Shown one piece after another: positions 60,400 through 64,000 of a stretch of DNA of 64,000 nt (its first letter is position 1; each line of letters opens with the position of its first letter). The translations under genes and the position numbers were made by a program. Origin of the DNA: Siphonodentalium dalli (Eukaryota; Mollusca; Scaphopoda; Gadilida; Siphonodentaliidae); the NCBI GenBank assembly GCA_032622095.1, contig CP136061.1:130582754-130646753 (forward strand), given 5' to 3'. A model generated the notes under the pieces. That model searched no databases and had not been told where the DNA came from. It saw only the letters and a list, made by a program, of their open reading frames with translations.

Positions 60400-62764
60400 T
60401 ATGGAATGGGAACCGGCCTATCTAGTAATGGATAACCTTTGGCTGAGTTGCCAGGGCACATGTTGGAGGGAAACACGCCCATATATGGACAGGCGGATTG
60501 ACGCGTGTTCGACCGTGGACAAAAAAAATGCGTCCACAAATGAATTATATACAAATAAAAGGGTTAAATTCATTTCAAGATTTATACACTCACAACAAAC
60601 GATTTCTGTGATTAATGCATTCATCTGCCTCCATGCATAAATCGAGAGCATATTTGCAATGAATATACATTGTATATAAAATATACACACAAACTATTGA
60701 TAGTGTACAAATGGGTTATATTGTTGATATTTACTGTACATGCCTCACGTAAATGGATTAGTCACAGTGTTTAATTGCCAGGGTTCATTTGTCTTCTTTT
60801 CTGGAGAGCACTGTTCCACAAACACGCACATACAAACTTGAGGATGATCTGCGATCAACTATTAGGGCTATATGACTTAACATTGCGAAGAAGTGTTATT
60901 TTGAACCATTGGACACAACTGGCACTATCGTCTACACTATTGGTCGATACAACTCACACGATAATGAACAGGAGATGTGATCGGAAATGGCACGATTTTT
61001 GATAGGACCAGTATATGTAGCTATGTATAGATATATGTAGACACATATAGACACGTTTTGTCCTGGGTTAACTGAAGTGGGGAAGGGGTATTCCGCAGAC
61101 ACCTCGCATGGGTGTGGCTACAATGTCATCAGAGCTGCCTCGTGTGTAAAATAAAGTCAGTGGTCTGGTCAGCGCCATTTAATTCCAAGAGCTCACATTC
61201 GAATGGAGTAAAATACATCATTGCACACCTGGTTGTTTTGGGTAGGTTGTTTGTTTTGTTCAGATGGTGAGCTAGGATGTTAAGTATTTTGTAGGATTGA
61301 TTGGGGAAAGTTCCAGATATATACCAATTTGAAGTTGGAGTTCTGCGGACAGACGCGAATGTATCATTCTAACGTCGATGCTCACTTCAAATGGACATTC
61401 GCGTGTGTCTTGGTTCTTAACTCTGGGCGTAACGAATAGCTGCCAACGGGTCTTCTCTTGGGAGAATCTTGTATCGAGAAGATTGTACGGAAGTCTGGGG
61501 GATCATGCTGACGGAGTATTTACAAAATATCATGAAAAAAACCCAGTCACGCGTTGGTGGAAGAGACTGCGTTGGAGAATAGTCTTTGCAGAAAAACATA
61601 TTTCAGTGAAGTATAGTGCTCTACTTGGAGATGGCTTGCAGAAGAAAATATGCACGGAAATCTCAACATCTACATGTAGCAGGCGCAGACACAATAAGGA
61701 CAATATGCTTAATACCAATTCCGTGATCTTGTGGGTCGTAAAACCTTAATTGGATGCTTCACACCTGTTCGATATGCAATACTATTATTGACTGTTAGGT
61801 GAGTACATCAGTACGATGTGGAATCAGACACCGTCGTCACCTAAAGCTAATTTCTCATTGGATTAGAGCAGGGATAAATTTTTACTGGTGTAATCGACCT
61901 CGTAGATTACGAACTTGCAATAAAAGGTTTTCGCGCCAAAAATGAGATTTTATAGGTTTTACTTCTTTGAATCGAACGACAAAATATACAAACTCACAAA
62001 TACACCACATAGTAGTAAGTTCGCGATCGTTTCTCAGCTCATCAATGTTGGAGATGACTCTGAGATTATGTCCTTAAATTGTGATCGCCATGAATGTGGC
62101 TTTAATTTGTATCTATTAATTGTAATCAAATCATTCGTCGTCTTGAAACACGAGAATCTTGCGACACAAAAATCGGTAAGCTATCACCTGATACATAACA
62201 GCATAATTAAGTGCAAAATAATCACGACACGAAGACCCGTAATCCCCTTACTGCGAGTGACAAGCACGAATGTTTCACAAACGGACTCGTTGTCCTCTAT
62301 TTTTGCGAAAAGGTTTTTGGATCGTCTGAAAAAATTACGACTATAAATAGCTAATCGTAATAATGATTTATCGTCGCTCATTGTGCGAAATGTGTCTTTA
62401 TATGTACTGTTATTTTTTCTAACAATTTCATTGCCATGGCCTTTGTCTAATCTGAACAAATGGAGGCAACCCCATAATCTGCATAAACCATTCAAAACAT
62501 AAATATTGTAAAATAGGCTATTAATGCCACTTTTGGATGTTGCAAACAAGCCATAATCAAGATGGCTATTCATGTCGTTTTACAAACACCAGAGCAACTA
62601 TTAAAATATTTTTAAAATAGATGTTCATGAATGTTTCACACAGACACCAAACATTCGGTTTTTCTCAAATCGTTCGGATTAGTCAAACACCGCGAAAACG
62701 ACGACTTGAGAAAAACATATCCGTACATTTTCTTAACAGCGTCATTTTGCTTCAACCGCGTCAC
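60400..62764. other. No gene recognised
   Basis: Frames of 123 codons (61378-61749) and 134 codons (61942-62346) exist on the plus strand, but neither shows a recognisable domain, splice context or conserved motif. They are left unannotated. Confidence 0.35.
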
Positions 62765-64000
62765 AGCTAAATGAGTAGGAACCACCATCAACATAGCTAA
62801 ATCAGTAGAAACCACCATCGTCATAGCTAAATCAGTAGAAACAACCACCATCATAGTTAAATCAGTAGGAACCACCATCAACATAGCTAAATCAGTAGGA
62901 ACCACCATCATCATAGTTAAATTAGTAGGAAGGAACCACAATTATAGCTAAATCAGTAGAAACCACCACCATCATAGTTAAATCAGTAGGAACCACCACC
63001 ATCATAGCTAAATCAGTAGGAACAACCACCATCATAGTTAAATCAGTAGGAACAACCACCATCATAGTTAAATCAGTAGGAACCACCATCATCATAGTTA
63101 AATCAGTAGGAACAACCACCATCATAGTTAAATCAGTAGGAACCACCACCATCATAGTTAAATCAGTAGGAACAACCACCATCATAGCTAAATCAGTAGG
63201 AACCACCACCATCATAGTTAAATCAGTAGGAACAACCACCATCATAGTTAAATCAGTAGGAACCACCATCATCATAGTTAAATCAGTAGGAACAACCACC
63301 ATCATAGTTAAATCAGTAGGAACAACCACCATTATAGCTAAATCAGTAGGAACCACCACCATCATAGTTAAATCAGTAGGAACAACCACCATCATAGCTA
63401 AATCAGTAGGAACCACCACCATCATAGTTAAATCAGTAGGAACCACCATCATCATAGTTAAATCAGTAGGAACCACCACCATCATAGTTAAATCAGTAGG
63501 AACCACCACCATCATAGTTAAATCAGTAGAAACCACCACCATCATAGTTAAATCAGTAGGAATCACCACCATCATAGCTAAATCAGTAGGAACCACCATC
63601 ATCATAGCTAAATCAGTAGGAACCACCATCATCATAGCTAAATCAGTAGAAACCACCACCATCATAGCTAAATCAGTAGGAACCACCACCATCATAGTTA
63701 AATCAGTAGGAACCACCATCATTATAGCTAAATCAGTAGGAACCACCACCATCTTAGTTAAATCAGTAGGAACCACCATCATCATAGTTAAATCAGTAGG
63801 AACCACCACCATCATAGTTAAATCAGTAGGAACCACCACCATCATAGTTAAATCAGTAGGAACAACCACCATCATAGTTAAATCAGTAGGAACCACCACC
63901 ATCATAGTTAAATCAGTAGGACCAACCACCATCATAGTTAAATCAGTAGGAACAACCACCATCATAGTTAAATCAGTAGGAACAACCACCATCATAGTTA
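62765..64000. repeat. 30-bp minisatellite, about 41 units, running off the window
   Basis: The unit is close to ATCATAGTTAAATCAGTAGG then AACCACCACC. It varies at a few sites (AGTTAAA/AGCTAAA; AGGAAC/AGAAAC; CCACC/CAACC; CACC/CATC). Near 62920-62940 the unit is irregular (GTAGGAAGGAACC), which shifts phase. Because 30 is a multiple of three, one minus-strand frame stays open for at least 357 codons, reading MMVVVPTDLT repeats; one plus-strand frame (IIVKSVGTTT) is open too. There is no independent sign of coding. Confidence 0.95.

Noticed and set aside
61378-62346. Two plus-strand ORFs as host genes
   Set aside because: No domain, no splice signals in context, and composition like the flanks.
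62765-64000. CRISPR-like array
   Set aside because: Units are contiguous 30-mers without unique spacers, in an animal genome.

Overview
The window is AT-rich animal genomic DNA from an invertebrate. The basis is a multi-exon gene with GT-AG introns, several families of non-LTR retrotransposon remnants, many short inverted-repeat elements (MITEs), and simple-sequence and minisatellite arrays. No bacterial operon, CRISPR array, tRNA or rRNA was seen. The retrotransposon proteins resemble those common in marine invertebrates (molluscs, brachiopods, amphioxus), but the sequence alone does not fix the phylum.

Layout. 1-2.4 kb: two degenerate tandem-repeat fields. 4.07-4.94 kb: a terminal-inverted-repeat element carrying a nested piggyBac-type (TTAA) MITE made of palindromes within palindromes. 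6.5-11.8 kb: a recent 1,720-bp tandem duplication that runs into a 2.4-kb foldback element. The foldback has arms of ~134-bp subrepeats, and its centre holds a captured 3' end of a histone H4 gene. 12.3-13.9 kb: ORF1 remnant of a zinc-knuckle LINE, interrupted by a TTAA MITE. 16.5-20.3 kb: a nearly complete but frameshifted PHD-finger/endonuclease/reverse-transcriptase LINE on the minus strand, with a 130-bp tandem array against its 5' end. 21.9-28.6 kb: a second copy of the zinc-knuckle LINE, split by a ~4.8-kb element with long inverted arms. 31.6-32.9 kb: another LINE reverse-transcriptase fragment.

The one convincing host gene runs on the minus strand from 52,379 to 35,948. Nine coding exons of an SLC22-type (organic cation/anion transporter, MFS) protein join in phase, including the large N-glycosylated extracellular loop, most transmembrane helices and the stop codon. 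The first exon (N-terminus and TM1) was not found. Its introns hold a zinc-knuckle LINE copy, an antisense LINE reverse transcriptase and several MITEs. A TTAA MITE lies in its 3' flank and carries the first canonical polyadenylation signal after the stop.

The right end (53-64 kb) has no recognised gene. It holds a perfect 67-bp-arm palindrome, AATTTAT-rich arrays, several MITEs, a doubled-hairpin element, and a 30-bp minisatellite of about 41 units that runs off the window end and translates as a decapeptide repeat.

The most distinctive observations are the H4 tail inside a foldback transposon, the nested palindromic piggyBac-like MITE, at least three TTAA-flanked MITE families with no transposase in the window, and the long inverted-repeat element inside a LINE ORF1.
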